From Akkermansiaceae bacterium UBA956 (lineage in GTDB: Bacteria; Verrucomicrobiota; Verrucomicrobiia; Verrucomicrobiales; Akkermansiaceae): DNA of 64,000 nucleotides. Location of the stretch: assembly GCA_002293145.1 (NCBI GenBank), contig DBCO01000010.1:1-64000 (forward strand). The letters are read 5' to 3'. The notes below the pieces were generated by a model. The model did no database searches and was not told the origin of the DNA. It worked only from the letters and a program-made list of their open reading frames with translations. Both the position numbers and the translations under genes were made by a program. The first letter of the stretch is position 1. Each line of letters begins with the position of its first letter. This document shows positions 1-8,749 of the stretch, piece after piece.

Positions 1-540
1 TGGCATTCGGGTGAGCATAACAGTTTCCAATCCCTACGCGTCATGACCGTTCGAGATACTCTTTGCCATCTCCCTAGCCCTGAGGTTGTGCAATTACTGG
101 GAAGCTATCTTTATGATGAGCGCGATACCCCCCCACCAATCAGGCCCGGGCAAGATTGGATTGATAGTAATTCTAATGCCTATTTAGCGTGCAGTGCGTT
201 AGAAAAAATCGGCTTAAAAAATGCCCCTTTGCCACCCACGGCAGGTGAAAATCCCGATAACCTTGCTACATGGAAACTGTGGTGGGGTCCCATCAAGGCC
301 GGCAACCGAACCTTTTCCTTTGTGGGACAAGATGTCGACTACCGCTTCCGAAAGGATGGCAGCTATGAAGCACTCTCCCGCGATGGAGCGCAAAAGCGCA
401 TCACAAACGGTGCGTCAGGCGAAATCGTGAATAACCCAACGAAGATTGGCAACCCTGCCCAACGTTGGTTGATCCTGCTCGGAGGATGTGCCGCATTGTT
501 TGCATGGCTAAGGTGGCAAACGAAGCGCAGGAAGTCATAA
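1..540 (+). CDS. C-terminal part of a membrane-anchored protein of unknown function
   Basis: The reading frame is open from the first base of the window, so the gene starts upstream; the ATG at 43 is only an internal Met. About 179 residues are visible. The first part (LPSPEVVQLLGSYL, then ACSALEKIGL) reads like helical HEAT-type repeats. The end has one hydrophobic segment (WLILLGGCAALFAWL) followed by a basic tail (RWQTKRRKS), as in a C-terminal membrane anchor with the tail in the cytoplasm. I do not recognise the family. Seen: one membrane segment and the basic tail. Inferred: a bitopic protein with most of its mass outside or in the periplasm. Confidence 0.6.
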   Translation, partial: WHSGEHNSFQSLRVMTVRDTLCHLPSPEVVQLLGSYLYDERDTPPPIRPGQDWIDSNSNAYLACSALEKIGLKNAPLPPTAGENPDNLATWKLWWGPIKAGNRTFSFVGQDVDYRFRKDGSYEALSRDGAQKRITNGASGEIVNNPTKIGNPAQRWLILLGGCAALFAWLRWQTKRRKS

Positions 541-683
541 TCACACATGCCGATCTTCATGTACTTACCCGAACAACGCGCTCAGAGAGCCATGCACCCC
601 TAGCGCATGAAATTGGTGGCATGAGAATTTCCTGAAAAACAATTCCGTCTTGTCCCAGCTCTCGGCTATGCTACCTTCGCGCT

Positions 684-1133
684 GTGCCGAATGTTGTCCG
701 AGTCGAACCGATTGCTCTGATGCCCACGCCGGCGGGCTGTGCGGTGTTTTTGGGCGATGGCAAGAAGGTGATTTCCTTTTTCATCGATCCTTCGATCGGC
801 TCATCGATCAATGCTGTGCTCGCGGGAGAGAAACCCGAGCGACCACTCACGCACGATTTACTTTTGCTGACCATGGACAGCTTCGGTGCGAAGCTTCAGC
901 GCACGGTGATCGTCAGCATGCATGAGGAAATCTATTACGCGCGGGTGATTTTCCAGGTCGAGAATGAGTTGCAGGAGAAAAAGATCGTCGAGCTCGATGC
1001 GCGCCCCAGCGACTGCATCGCGCTCTCGGTGCGCGTCGGTGCTCCAATTTACGTCGTCGCTGAGCTCTGGCACAGCCTAAATGATGTTTCTCAGACTCTC
1101 GAAGACATGCGCCGCGAGGCCGAGGGCTCTTAG
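684..1133 (+). CDS. Bifunctional nuclease family protein (DUF151)
   Basis: This 149-residue protein looks like the DUF151 / bifunctional nuclease (BFN) domain along its whole length. Typical segments are CAVFLGDGKKVISFFIDPSIG near the N-terminus, RPLTHDLLLLTMDSFGAKLQRTVI in the middle, and ELDARPSDCIALSVRVGAPIYV, where the RPSDCIALA-like motif is the family hallmark. Family members have been reported to have DNase/RNase activity, but the role in most bacteria is unclear. The only start that fits the domain is GTG at 684; the nearby ATG at 668 is in another frame. The next gene begins about 60 bases downstream on the same strand and may be cotranscribed. Confidence 0.85.
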   Translation: MPNVVRVEPIALMPTPAGCAVFLGDGKKVISFFIDPSIGSSINAVLAGEKPERPLTHDLLLLTMDSFGAKLQRTVIVSMHEEIYYARVIFQVENELQEKKIVELDARPSDCIALSVRVGAPIYVVAELWHSLNDVSQTLEDMRREAEGS

Positions 1134-1194
1134 AAAAACAGATTGCGCTTTACCAGCATGGACGACAAACCTTACAGTGGCTCTTTCCCACTCT

Positions 1195-2244
1195 ATGACT
1201 GCTGTTGAAGTGCATTACCCGTATTGGTGCTGGGCGACATTTTTTGTCGTCGTTTTCCTCGCCTTGTTTGTCGATCTTGGCATCGCGAATCGAAAATCTC
1301 ACGTGCCCTCGCGCAAGGAGACTTTTATCTGGAGCACCGTCTGGATTTCACTCGCTTTGCTTTTCAATGGCTTTGTCTACTGGGCCGTCAGTCATGCTAA
1401 CGGACCCGAGCTTGGATTTCTCAAGGCCAAGGAATTTCTCACCGGCTACTTGATTGAGCTGTCGCTCTCCGTCGACAATCTTTTCGTATTCTTACTGATC
1501 TTTGGTTTCTTCAAGGTGCCGAAGGAGTTCCAACACCGCGTGCTGTTCTGGGGCATCATCGGAGCCTTGGTGATGCGCATGATCATGATCTTCACAGGTG
1601 CCGAGTTGGTTGAGCGTTTCCACTGGATTCTTTATGTATTCGGCGCCTTCCTCTTGTGGACAGGATTGAAAATGTTCGGCTCCGATGACGATGGCTTCAA
1701 TCCTGAGGAAAGCCGCATGATCACTTGGATCACACGCTTTGTCCGCATCTCACGACACTACGAAGGCAATAAATTTTTCGTCACCATGGATGGCGTTCGC
1801 ACAGGAACTTTGTTGCTGCTGGTTCTCATCGTGGTCGAGCTCTCAGACGTAATGTTTGCTGTCGATTCCATCCCTGCAATCTTCGGCATCACCACCGATA
1901 AATTCATCGTCTACACCTCGAACATTTTTGCGATTCTTGGCTTACGGACATTCTTTTTCCTGCTCGCCGATCTAGCGGATCGATTCCATTTGCTCAAGTT
2001 CGGCCTCGCCTTCATCCTGAGCTTCATTGGTGTGAAAATGCTTCTTCCTCTTGTCGCAGCAGGTGTATTGCGTTGGGGTGGAGCTGTCGGTAACGCGGGA
2101 TTCATGCACTTCGTGCAACGCTACGCAAACCATGAGTTCCAACAAAATATGATCAATATTTCCCTCGGGGTGGTGGTCTTGGCGCTGTTCCTTTCGATCG
2201 TGCTGTCGTTGGTGATCAAGCCGAAAGAACAGAGCGCAGAATAA
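1195..2244 (+). CDS. TerC/Alx family integral membrane protein
   Basis: The product is a 349-residue polytopic membrane protein of the TerC family, members of which export Mn2+ or confer tellurite resistance. Family hallmarks are visible: LIELSLSVDNLFVFLLIF, a second acidic repeat VVELSDVMFAVDSIPAIF, and about nine hydrophobic segments. The acidic residues in these two membrane motifs are the likely metal-handling sites. The frame is open back to 1081, but that start would overlap the DUF151 gene and add a non-hydrophobic leader; ATG 1195 puts the first membrane segment near the N-terminus as usual. I see no yybP-ykoY type manganese riboswitch in the short upstream gap. Confidence 0.85.
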   Translation: MTAVEVHYPYWCWATFFVVVFLALFVDLGIANRKSHVPSRKETFIWSTVWISLALLFNGFVYWAVSHANGPELGFLKAKEFLTGYLIELSLSVDNLFVFLLIFGFFKVPKEFQHRVLFWGIIGALVMRMIMIFTGAELVERFHWILYVFGAFLLWTGLKMFGSDDDGFNPEESRMITWITRFVRISRHYEGNKFFVTMDGVRTGTLLLLVLIVVELSDVMFAVDSIPAIFGITTDKFIVYTSNIFAILGLRTFFFLLADLADRFHLLKFGLAFILSFIGVKMLLPLVAAGVLRWGGAVGNAGFMHFVQRYANHEFQQNMINISLGVVVLALFLSIVLSLVIKPKEQSAE

Positions 2245-2259
2245 TCGTTGTTGTCACGG

Positions 2260-2829
2260 ATGCTGATCGCATTTCACAAGCCGTACGATGTGCTCTCGCA
2301 ATTCACTCGCGAGCTGCCAGAGCATCACACATTGGCCGATTTTGGCTTGCCGAAAGAAATCTATCCCATCGGTCGGCTCGATCGCGATTCTGAGGGGTTG
2401 CTTTTACTGAGCGATGAAAAAAATTTAGTCGATCGCCTGCTTCATCCGCGTCACGAACATCCGCGCACCTACTGGGTGCAAGTCGAGGGCGAGCCGAACG
2501 AAACGCAGTTGCGCGATCTGCAAAATGGCAGCCTGGTGATTCAAGGACACCGAGTTGCCAAAGCCACAGCGCAGGTCATAGCACAAGAACCGCTCGGCCC
2601 ACGCGTGCCACCAATCCGCTATCGCGCAGCCATTCCGACAACTTGGATTGCCCTAACCTTGATCGAGGGAAAAAACCGCCAAGTCCGCCGCATGAGCGCT
2701 GCCATCGGCTTACCAACGCTGCGCCTCGTTCGCACGAGCATTGGAAAATTTCTGTTAGGAGATCTGCCAAGTGGCACGTGGAAAGAACTCGATGCAGAGG
2801 AGCGTGACTTGGTGTTATGCAGCGCTTAA
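2260..2829 (+). CDS. rRNA large-subunit pseudouridine synthase, RluE/RsuA family
   Basis: The protein is 189 residues, the short form of the RsuA/RluB/RluE/RluF family without an S4 domain, which is closest to RluE. The catalytic motif is IGRLDRDSEGLLLLS, where the Asp after Arg-Leu is the nucleophile. Also typical are the opening FHKPYDVLSQF and the late motif LIEGKNRQVRRMSAAIGLPTLRLVR. It would isomerise a uridine in 23S rRNA. ATG 2260 is preferred over the upstream TTG codons at 2248 and 2251 because it starts right before the conserved KP-DVL motif. It follows terC by only 15 bases and is probably cotranscribed with it. Confidence 0.85.
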   Translation: MLIAFHKPYDVLSQFTRELPEHHTLADFGLPKEIYPIGRLDRDSEGLLLLSDEKNLVDRLLHPRHEHPRTYWVQVEGEPNETQLRDLQNGSLVIQGHRVAKATAQVIAQEPLGPRVPPIRYRAAIPTTWIALTLIEGKNRQVRRMSAAIGLPTLRLVRTSIGKFLLGDLPSGTWKELDAEERDLVLCSA

Positions 2830-2866
2830 TTCTATAGCAGAAAAGGGAATGGTGAAATACAGCCAT

Positions 2867-3000
2867 TTTAACGACGGATTTAACGGATCTACGGATAAGA
2901 CTATGACTAATATTTGAAATTTTCGACTCAGTGAAAAAGTTAATGAGTGATCGCTTCTTTCCTCTCATAAAATCAGTCTAATCCGTCAAATCCGTCGTTT
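2867..3000. repeat. Inverted pair of ACGGAT-type repeats
   Basis: The left arm (from 2867) reads AACGACGGATTTAACGGAT and continues with a further CTACGGAT. The right arm (2981-3000) is its reverse complement with one mismatch. The arms are about 80 bases apart and lie in the gap between the pseudouridine synthase and the next gene. A third copy of the same unit lies at 46670-46705. The arms could pair in RNA, but the wide loop makes a simple terminator unlikely. Confidence 0.6.
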
Positions 3001-3060
3001 CTATTTTCCTAATAAGGATTAAGCTTGGCATTTCAGCGGAGGCTGCTTTGATCGAGCCCG

Positions 3061-3498
3061 ATGTTTCAGACCAAGCAACTTAGCGAAGAACAAAAAGCCA
3101 CCATCCACCAATGGGCAGAGGATGGTGCGACCATGGCCGATATTCAGCGCCTCATCAACGAGACTTGGGAGATCCGCATCACCTACATGGATACCCGTTT
3201 TCTGATTCTAGATCTGGGCATCACGCTCAAGCAAGAGCTCAAAGAAGAGCCCAAAAAAGAAGAGCCCGCCGATGCGACACTCGATGAAAACTTCAGAAGT
3301 GTCCAAGTGGATCGCGATGCCATCGTCATTCCTGGCATGCTTTACAGTGGCAAGGTCGTATTCAGCGATGGCGCCCGTGCGATGTGGTATGTCGATGAAA
3401 CAGGTCGCCTCGGTCTTGATCCGGATAGCCCAGACTATCACCCGACACCCGAAGACATCGCCGTTTTCCAAAACGAGTTGAAAAAACTTCTGCGCTAA
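3061..3498 (+). CDS. Conserved protein of unknown function, probable verrucomicrobial family
   Basis: The 145-residue product has a helical N-terminus (LSEEQKATIHQWAEDGATMADIQRLINETWEIRITYMDTRFLILDLGI) that resembles a helix-turn-helix. A charged linker (KEEPKKEEPADA) follows, then a C-terminal beta-rich part (AIVIPGMLYSGKVVFSDGARAMWYVDETGRLGLDPDSPDYHPTPEDIAVFQ). From memory this two-part layout is common in Verrucomicrobiota, but its function is not known. There is no signal peptide and no membrane segment, so it is cytoplasmic. It converges with the Lnt-like gene, the two stops being two bases apart. Confidence 0.7.
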   Translation: MFQTKQLSEEQKATIHQWAEDGATMADIQRLINETWEIRITYMDTRFLILDLGITLKQELKEEPKKEEPADATLDENFRSVQVDRDAIVIPGMLYSGKVVFSDGARAMWYVDETGRLGLDPDSPDYHPTPEDIAVFQNELKKLLR

Positions 3499-3500
3499 CT

Positions 3501-4868
3501 TCAAAGACGCGCCTGATCACGGCGGCTGCGCGCAAACAAAAAGCCCAACCACAACAGTGCCACCGTGGTGATCAGCCACGGAAAGAGCCAGCCCACTCGG
3601 ACATAGATTGTCTGATCCGTACGTCGGTGCAAGGTTCCTTCCAAGATCGCATCTTCCATCATCGGCACCGTGGCGATGCGTTTGCCTGAGGGGTCGATGA
3701 TTTGGGACAATCCAGACGAAGCACACACCGCCACACAGCGTCTTGTTTCCGCCGCACGCAAGCGAAACAATTCCGCATGCTGCCAGTGCTGGCGTCGCGT
3801 CCAACGCTCGGCATCCAACGAGGGAACCAAAAACATTTCCGCACCATCTGCCGCCATGCGTCGCGCGATTTCCGTGTAGTCGTTGTCAAAACAGATCGGC
3901 GTGCCGATGCGTCCCCATGGCGTGTCGTGCGCGGCTGCGATTTTTCCGGGCTCACCATCATTCATGAAATGCACCGGTCGATTTTTCTGATGCGTGCCGA
4001 TGACGCCCAATCCATCCACGCTCAATGAATCATTGATGACGGTGCCTTCAGACGTCTCGCGATATTGCCCAAAGACAAACATCGCATTTCTCTCCGCAGC
4101 AAGTTGTTTCACCCGATCAAGCTGCGTGTTTTCATCACGACCAAACTTCGTTAACCGCACATCTGCCGAGGTCGAGGCCTCAGGCCAAAGAAAAACCCCG
4201 TCGCGAAATTCGGATTTCTGCGCTTCCTCAAAGTAGGTGTAAAAATCCAAATTTTCACTCTGGTGCAATCGCACACGAACCGCCTCGCCATCACCCGATG
4301 GCACATGCGCGGGAAATTGAAAAAGCACCATGATGCTCGCCACCACCATGAGCCTCACCATACGATGTTTATTTTCTAACAAAAACATCGCTGCGGCAAG
4401 GGTTGCGAGAAAGGAAACACCGTAGACCCCGATTACGGGAGTCAGAAAATTCGGACCCATCGCCGTTCCTGCCGTCATCCACGGAAAGCGCAACCAAAAC
4501 CACTCACAACGAAAATACTCAATCGCCGAGTAACAGCACGCCACGCACAATGGCAGCCACCAAGCACGATTCCAGTGATCCGAGAGCCAAGCCACCACAC
4601 CACCTGCCACAGCAGGAAAGATCGCCAAGACCATCCACAATGCAATCGATGTCGCAGAGAAAATTTGCCACATCCACGACAAACTCACGCCATAGAGCAT
4701 CAAGCCATAGAGGAAGCCCAAGCGCAGACCGACCTTTACCGAGACACCACGCAGCGCGCGAAAAAACACCAGCATCGAGAGCACCATCATCAGCCCCGGT
4801 GAAATCATCAGCGTCCACATCATCGCTGGCACCAAGGCCGCTGCGACAACTAGAAAAATTCGTTTCAT
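3501..4868 (-). CDS. Carbon-nitrogen hydrolase, apolipoprotein N-acyltransferase-like
   Basis: The product (455 residues from ATG 4868) has an N-terminal block of about seven membrane segments and a C-terminal nitrilase-type domain ending in a last membrane helix, the layout of Lnt. The Glu-Lys-Cys triad is visible: E230 in LWPEAS, K295 in THQKNRPVHF and C326 in TPICFDNDY. Lnt adds the third acyl chain to lipoproteins at the inner membrane. The sequence is divergent, so it could be a paralogous membrane nitrilase; several lipoproteins in this window give it plausible substrates. The frame is open to a TTG at 4946, but ATG 4868 begins directly with the first hydrophobic helix. Confidence 0.75.
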   Translation of the reverse strand: MKRIFLVVAAALVPAMMWTLMISPGLMMVLSMLVFFRALRGVSVKVGLRLGFLYGLMLYGVSLSWMWQIFSATSIALWMVLAIFPAVAGGVVAWLSDHWNRAWWLPLCVACCYSAIEYFRCEWFWLRFPWMTAGTAMGPNFLTPVIGVYGVSFLATLAAAMFLLENKHRMVRLMVVASIMVLFQFPAHVPSGDGEAVRVRLHQSENLDFYTYFEEAQKSEFRDGVFLWPEASTSADVRLTKFGRDENTQLDRVKQLAAERNAMFVFGQYRETSEGTVINDSLSVDGLGVIGTHQKNRPVHFMNDGEPGKIAAAHDTPWGRIGTPICFDNDYTEIARRMAADGAEMFLVPSLDAERWTRRQHWQHAELFRLRAAETRRCVAVCASSGLSQIIDPSGKRIATVPMMEDAILEGTLHRRTDQTIYVRVGWLFPWLITTVALLWLGFLFARSRRDQARL

Positions 4869-4952
4869 ACATTCACCATAGCGGAAAAATCTATCTCGGC
4901 AAGAAACTTCCGAATCCGGTTGCGCCCGTTTTTTTCTGCCTAACAAAATGTT

Positions 4953-5819
4953 TTACTCCTTCGGCTCCTCGACGGCTTTGAGCAAATGCGCAGGCCACGC
5001 GAACTTCGGGCTTTTGCTCGGATCGAAGCCTGCGAGATGTCCTTTCAAGCGCGTTTGTGGCTTGGTGTAGCGCAACTCTGTATCACCGAAAATTTCCTTC
5101 AATATCGCAGCCAAACCTGGATCATAAGCCTCAAGCTCTGCGCGTGTATTGACGTGATTGTGAATGCCATCGTTTTCGCGATTGTTGTCAAACCAACTCT
5201 GCACACCTTCGGCAAAATACTCACGATCATTGCTCCCTGCGTAGGTGCCCTTCCACAAGCCTTTTGCGAGAGCCTGATCGTAACACGCCTTGAGTTTTTC
5301 ATCAAACTTGGGATCGATGCTCTTGAGCCCGCGCAAATGAATGTTGTGCGCAAACTCGTGAATCATGATGTTTTCCGTGCTATAAGGATCGCCCTCGAAG
5401 GCTAACATATTTTCCTCCGCACATGAGCACACGGGATCTGTTTCGGAACCACCCAATCCCCGTGCCCGTTTGTCCCAATACAATTTCGGCTTGAGCCATT
5501 TGTATTCAGGAATGTCCGTTGTGAACTCGGTCGATCCTATCACCACCATCCGCGAGCCATTCGCAACCATCGCTTTCCTCAGATCAGGACGTTTTGCCAG
5601 CATCAGATCGATCAAATACGCCGATTCCTTCAGTGCATAATCGTTGACCTTGCCCGATGCCACCACCGGATAGCCACCCGCGCTGGTGTATTTTTCATAA
5701 AAGGCATCCAGTTTCATTTCCGCTGGTGGCGCCGTCACAGGATAAAGTTCTGCCGCTAAGGCTACCGATCCCAGAGATCCCAAAATCCAACTCAGCATAA
5801 GGCTGGCACGATGTTTCAT
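4953..5819 (-). CDS. Secreted zinc metallopeptidase-like protein (HExxH)
   Basis: The 288-residue product begins with a clear Sec signal peptide (KHRASLMLSWILGSLGSVALAAE). The zinc site is HEFAHNIH, with a third ligand candidate Glu in EYFAEGVQSWFDNN about 45 residues later. That geometry fits a gluzincin-type peptidase. The rest (YPVVASGKVNDYALKESAYLIDLML; GSTEFTTDIPEY) fits a family of secreted HExxH proteins whose substrate I do not know. It acts outside the cytoplasm. The Lnt-like gene follows 84 bases downstream on the same strand. Confidence 0.7.
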   Translation of the reverse strand: MKHRASLMLSWILGSLGSVALAAELYPVTAPPAEMKLDAFYEKYTSAGGYPVVASGKVNDYALKESAYLIDLMLAKRPDLRKAMVANGSRMVVIGSTEFTTDIPEYKWLKPKLYWDKRARGLGGSETDPVCSCAEENMLAFEGDPYSTENIMIHEFAHNIHLRGLKSIDPKFDEKLKACYDQALAKGLWKGTYAGSNDREYFAEGVQSWFDNNRENDGIHNHVNTRAELEAYDPGLAAILKEIFGDTELRYTKPQTRLKGHLAGFDPSKSPKFAWPAHLLKAVEEPKE

Positions 5820-5917
5820 AGCCTCAGACTATCATAAACCACAGCGCTGGCGATGAAGTTTTGTGTCACCAAGGGCATCGGAAACCCCCAAATTCCGCGA
5901 AATTTCGTATTTTTCCA

Positions 5918-5945
5918 TTGCACCACGCGGTTCCTTGTTTATAAA
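5918..5945 (+). promoter_or_regulatory. Predicted sigma-70-type promoter for tRNA-Thr
   Basis: TTGCAC (5918-5923) and TATAAA (5940-5945) are separated by 16 bases. Transcription would start near 5952, about 16 bases before the mature tRNA 5' end. Confidence 0.55.
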
Positions 5946-5967
5946 TCCCCTCACGCATTCACCAAAT

Positions 5968-6042
5968 GCCGCTGTAGCTCAGGGGTAGAGCAATTCATTC
6001 GTAATGAATAGGTCGTCGGTTCAATTCCGACCAGCGGCTCCA
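5968..6042 (+). tRNA. tRNA-Thr (anticodon CGT)
   Basis: A complete cloverleaf can be folded. The acceptor stem is GCCGCTG paired with CAGCGGC (6032-6038), then discriminator T and an encoded CCA (6040-6042). The D arm includes GCTCAGGGGTAGAGC. The anticodon stem is ATTCA/TGAAT around the loop TTCGTAA with anticodon CGT (6000-6002), and the T arm includes GGTTCAATTCC. It reads ACG threonine codons. The rnhB start codon lies only 27 bases after the CCA end. Confidence 0.97.
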
Positions 6043-6069
6043 TTTTTTCTCCCGACGAACTTTTTTCTC

Positions 6070-6705
6070 ATGCCTGATCTCCGGTTCGAACTCGCGGCAC
6101 AGGCCCAAGGTCACATGCTGATTTGTGGCATCGATGAAGCAGGTCGCGGCCCACTTGCTGGTCCGGTATCCGTTGCCGCTGTCATTTTGCCTGCTGATTT
6201 TTCCCTTGAGGGACTAAACGATTCCAAAAAACTCAGCGAAAAAAAACGCGAACTTCTCTATCACGCGCTGCTAGCCGATTCCCAAGTCCGCTGGGCTCAT
6301 GTCTTCGCTGATGCCGCCGAGGTCGATGCCAAAAACATCCTCCGCGCCACCCATGATTCCATGGCCGCTGCCGCCCTCGCGCTGCAAAAAAAATACCGCA
6401 TCACCATCGATCATTGCCTCATTGATGGCCTGCCAGTCAAAAATTTTCCACTGTCCCACCAAGGCATCGTCAAGGGCGATTCGCACTCGCTCTCCATCGC
6501 CGCCGCCAGCATCATCGCCAAGGTCAGCCGCGATCACGTCATGAAACAATACGCCCAAGAGTTTCCCCAATACGGATTTGAAAAACACATGGGCTATGGT
6601 ACAAAGTCACACCTCGCAACCCTCCACGCCCATGGCCCTTGTCGCATTCATCGTCGCTCATTTCAGCCGGTATCTCAACTCTCGCTGCCGCTTGACGCAT
6701 CGTAA
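6070..6705 (+). CDS. rnhB: Ribonuclease HII
   Basis: The 211-residue product removes RNA from RNA-DNA hybrids and misincorporated ribonucleotides. All RNase HII motifs are present: ICGIDEAGRGPLAGPV (Asp-Glu catalytic pair), LNDSKKLSEKKRE, the acidic CLIDGLP, and KGDSHSLSIAAASIIAKVSRD, followed by the C-terminal GFEKHMGYGTKSHLATL and GPCRIHRRSF. Start ATG 6070 is chosen because the frame upstream of it runs into the tRNA, giving tRNA-derived residues that cannot be protein. The yraN gene overlaps its 3' end. Confidence 0.95.
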   Translation: MPDLRFELAAQAQGHMLICGIDEAGRGPLAGPVSVAAVILPADFSLEGLNDSKKLSEKKRELLYHALLADSQVRWAHVFADAAEVDAKNILRATHDSMAAAALALQKKYRITIDHCLIDGLPVKNFPLSHQGIVKGDSHSLSIAAASIIAKVSRDHVMKQYAQEFPQYGFEKHMGYGTKSHLATLHAHGPCRIHRRSFQPVSQLSLPLDAS

Positions 6706-7072
6706 TGGTGAACGCTGGTCACCCCAAGAGGTCGGCAATTACGGCGAACGCATTGCCTGCGCTTGGCTGCGCGCCCAACGCACCAAAGTTCTTTACCGCA
6801 ACTACCGCGCGGCCCAAGGTGGTGAGGTCGATATCGTCGCCCGCCAAGGCGATCTGCTGCTTTTCATCGAGGTCAAAACCCGCCGCGCTGGCGGAGTCGG
6901 TCGCCCGCTCGATGCAGTCAACAGCGCCAAGCTCGAACTCATCGAACGTGGGGCAAACTCGTGGCTCAAGCTCCTCAAAAACCGCCGCATGCCCTGGCGC
7001 TTCGATGTCATCGAAATCATCCTAACCGAGGGCGAAAAGCCTCACGTCAACCGCGTCGAGAACGTCCTTTGA
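6632..7072 (+). CDS. YraN/UPF0102 family endonuclease-like protein
   Basis: The core (GNYGERIACAWLRAQRTKVLYRNYRAAQGGEVDIVARQGDLLLFIEVKTRR) is the UPF0102/YraN fold, related to Holliday-junction resolvases and restriction-type nucleases. The catalytic pattern E...GEVDIV...FIEVKTR is complete. The start is uncertain. ATG 6632 gives 146 residues with a basic, partly hydrophobic N-terminal extension and a 74-base overlap with rnhB; a later start would also leave the core intact. An rnhB-yraN pair is common in bacteria and suggests a shared nucleic-acid maintenance role. Confidence 0.85.
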   Translation: MALVAFIVAHFSRYLNSRCRLTHRNGERWSPQEVGNYGERIACAWLRAQRTKVLYRNYRAAQGGEVDIVARQGDLLLFIEVKTRRAGGVGRPLDAVNSAKLELIERGANSWLKLLKNRRMPWRFDVIEIILTEGEKPHVNRVENVL

Positions 7073-7182
7073 GCGATCTGTGCAGAAATGCCATACATTT
7101 TTTTCACCGAAGCTTGCCAAGTCGCCCGCGCCCTTGCACACTGTGTCACCCCTCACTAGCTCTCGTAAACCATCACAAGATC

Positions 7183-8568
7183 ATGCCTGAAATCACCGAT
7201 AAAGAACTGCCTCAGAATGTAAGAGCCTATTGGCTCAAAGCACTAAGCGCAATCGAAGTCAAAAATCACGCCTACGCCGTCACCTTGCTGCAAGCCGTCA
7301 TCAAGGACAATCCTGGCTTCTTGCAAGGTCGCGAACTGCTGCGCAAGTGCGAAGGCATTATTACCGGCGGTCCTAAGAAAAAACAAAAGATCTTCGGCAT
7401 GGAGTCTGGTGGCCCTGGCATGAAACTCCAAGGCGCTGTCAAAAAAGACCCCGCGGGTGCCGTGGCACTCATCGAGAAGGAACTCGAAAAGGACCCGTTC
7501 AACGATGGCCTCAACGATCTGCTCCACGAATGTTTCCTGAAAATGGAACTCTTCGATAGCGCCGCTTTCGCCCTTGAGACACTGCGTAAGAGCCATCCCG
7601 ACAATACCAAGAATATGCACAAGCTTGCTATATTCTATCTAGAGCGCCAGCGTGCCGACCTCGCCGGTGATGTTTACAACGACATCCTCAAAGCCACGCC
7701 CACCGACTCCATCGCCGTCAAAGGCTCCAAAGACTGCGCGGCAAAACACTCGATGCAACGCCAAAAATGGGACGAGAATTCCAGCGTTCGCGATCTGATG
7801 AAAGATCAGACCGAATTCCAAGACCTCGAAACCGCCTCCCGTGCTGGTATGACCAAAGACCAGATGATCGAAAAACGCGATCGTCTCATCAACCGCTACA
7901 ACGAGGATCCCAACAACCTAGGCAATGCCAAAGAGCTCGCCAATGTTTTCGAACAGATGGAAGACTGGGAAAACGCTATGACGTTTTACGACTGGGCATT
8001 CACCCTCAGCAATGGCGACGCAGCACTCAAGAGCAAAGGTCGCCAGATGTCTGACAAACACATCGCCACCCAAATGGCCACCCTGCAAGCTGGTGTCGAT
8101 GCCGATCCTAATAACGCCGAATTGCGCGCCCAGCTTGACCATATCCTGCATGCCCGTTCACTGGAAATGGTCGCCAACGCCAAACAACGCGTTGACGAAA
8201 ACCCGACCGACCCACAACTCCGCTTCGAACTCGGTACCGCACTCTTCAACGCAGGCGACCACAGCGCCGCCATTCCTCACCTTCAGCAAGCCAAGACCAA
8301 CCCGCACATTCGCACCAAAGTTCTGCTGCTGCTCGGACGCACCTTTAAGGCAAAATCCATGTTCGACCTCTCCCTCAAGCAGCTCAGCGACGCCCTCGCC
8401 GACCTCCACGGCATGGACAACACCAAAAAAGAAGTCCTCTACGAAAAAGGCCTAATTCACGACGAAATGGGCGACTCAGCCTCCGCGCTGGATTGCTTCA
8501 AGCAAATTTACGAAGTCGACTACGGCTATCGCGACGTCGCCACCCGCGTAGAATCTTCCTACTCATAG
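7183..8568 (+). CDS. Tetratricopeptide-repeat protein
   Basis: The 461-residue, mostly helical protein has repeated TPR-like units throughout, for example SIAVKGSKDCAAKHSMQ, NLGNAKELANVFEQMEDWENAMTFYDWAF, ELRAQLDHILHARSLEMV, LRFELGTALFNAGDHSAAIPHLQQA and KKEVLYEKGLIHDEMGDSASALDCFKQIYEVDYGYRDV. It has no signal peptide, so it is probably a cytoplasmic scaffold. ATG 7183 starts the soluble protein; the open frame upstream (from 6961) overlaps yraN and is not coding. The partner protein cannot be told from the context. Confidence 0.8.
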   Translation: MPEITDKELPQNVRAYWLKALSAIEVKNHAYAVTLLQAVIKDNPGFLQGRELLRKCEGIITGGPKKKQKIFGMESGGPGMKLQGAVKKDPAGAVALIEKELEKDPFNDGLNDLLHECFLKMELFDSAAFALETLRKSHPDNTKNMHKLAIFYLERQRADLAGDVYNDILKATPTDSIAVKGSKDCAAKHSMQRQKWDENSSVRDLMKDQTEFQDLETASRAGMTKDQMIEKRDRLINRYNEDPNNLGNAKELANVFEQMEDWENAMTFYDWAFTLSNGDAALKSKGRQMSDKHIATQMATLQAGVDADPNNAELRAQLDHILHARSLEMVANAKQRVDENPTDPQLRFELGTALFNAGDHSAAIPHLQQAKTNPHIRTKVLLLLGRTFKAKSMFDLSLKQLSDALADLHGMDNTKKEVLYEKGLIHDEMGDSASALDCFKQIYEVDYGYRDVATRVESSYS

Positions 8569-8749
8569 CGTGTGGCGGATTTCATCCGCCAAGCTCAATA
8601 CAATCCTTGTCCCCATGCCATGACCGCAACGCAGTCATGGCATTTTCACTTCCATGCACCTATGCGAGTTCTGCGAGTTTTTGCGGCAATAAAAAATTTC
8701 ACCTCGCCTTCATCCGCCTTTCACAATACTAGGATAGATCAAAAAGCCC

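Noticed and set aside
6004..6069. A longer start for rnhB
   Set aside because: The extra residues come from the tRNA-Thr gene; a start inside a tRNA is not credible.
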